From: Aureispira sp963837355
GTDB lineage: Bacteria > Bacteroidota > Bacteroidia > Chitinophagales > Saprospiraceae
Length of the DNA stretch: 64,000 nucleotides
Assembly (NCBI GenBank): GCA_963837355.1
Contig: CAWIMY010000007.1
Location: forward strand, 620,001 to 684,000
Reading direction: 5' to 3'
The notes under the pieces are model-generated. The model did no database searches, had not been told where the DNA came from, and worked only from the letters and a program-made list of their open reading frames with translations. Shown piece by piece: positions 63,816 to 64,000 of this stretch (the first letter of the stretch is position 1; the number at the start of each line of letters is the position of its first letter). A program made the position numbers and the translations under genes.

Positions 63816-64000
63816 AGCTAAGAACTTTAGGGGTAGTAGCGACTTGTTGGCTCTTGTTGGGTTGTTACAAAGAAGCCATTGTCTACGACAGTTTACCCAA
63901 CGACAACTTAGAATTGCCGCTGTTGTTAGAATTCGAGGGCAAGCCCTGTTTGTAGGAGTATCCTAGTTATGTAAACTAAGTCGTAGCGACCACAACAGGC
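63812..64000 (+). pseudogene. CotH-like lipoprotein gene, stopped after 47 codons (copy 2)
   Basis: Starts with a lipoprotein signal (GVVATCWLLLGC) and the segment CYKEAIVYDSLPNDNLELPL that matches the start of copy 1 (CYKEEMVFTSRPNAQLEL). It stops at TAG 63953-63955 where copy 1 reads a Tyr; a second stop follows at 63977-63979. The rest lies outside the window. It is broken near its start, while the coupled DUF2490 gene is intact. Confidence 0.75.

Overview
The window looks like chromosomal DNA of a Bacteroidota bacterium, most probably the Saprospirales (Saprospira-like). That placement is inferred from content, with no database comparison: four large TonB-dependent receptors with N-terminal carboxypeptidase-like domains, a type IX secretion C-terminal sorting domain, a DUF6089-like barrel protein, many small lipoproteins, and a candidate TAnnTTTG promoter box. 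I saw no rRNA, tRNA or CRISPR array.

Layout. 1-12,900 is mostly minus-strand housekeeping and envelope genes: small secreted proteins, a VanX/DdpX-type dipeptidase, smpB, a DtxR/MntR-type regulator, tatC, a Ppx/GppA phosphatase, a polytopic membrane protein, a frameshifted tetR, a sterol-desaturase-like enzyme, and a 39-codon membrane peptide with its own terminator. 13,000-29,900 is an envelope block: three intact TonB receptors, an OmpA-type protein, an esterase, an NlpC/P60 lipoprotein, a DUF6089-like barrel, RlpA and a T9SS cargo protein. 30,000-41,300 mixes a decayed NTF2-like gene, a possible macro-domain protein, a DUF2490-CotH pair, a cupin, a sodium/solute symporter, a GIY-YIG protein, a doubly frameshifted TonB receptor, a 40-bp hairpin array and a frameshifted sorbosone-dehydrogenase-like lipoprotein.

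41,300-49,900 is an accessory island. It holds an IS3-type relic, a lipoprotein with an internal stop, a RhuM fragment, a RadC-like protein with an Rpn-type tail, a 1306-aa type IIG restriction-modification enzyme, a proteasome/HslV-like Ntn-hydrolase with an extra C-terminal region, a 53-aa membrane peptide and a possible HsdR relic. The Ntn-hydrolase beside the restriction enzyme is the best candidate for an undescribed system.

50,000-64,000 carries mnmE and small envelope genes, two methyltransferases, a LysM polysaccharide deacetylase, and a STAND-type ATPase with a very homogeneous array of 102-bp TPR repeats, now split by a stop and a frameshift. The window ends in a second DUF2490-CotH pair whose CotH gene stops early. 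Two perfect spacerless palindromes of 54 and 42 bp share one core and each abut tandem repeats.

A theme of the window is gene disruption: about ten genes or gene relics carry one-base frameshifts or in-frame stops. Several frameshifts fall in short homopolymers, so sequence error has to be separated from real decay.
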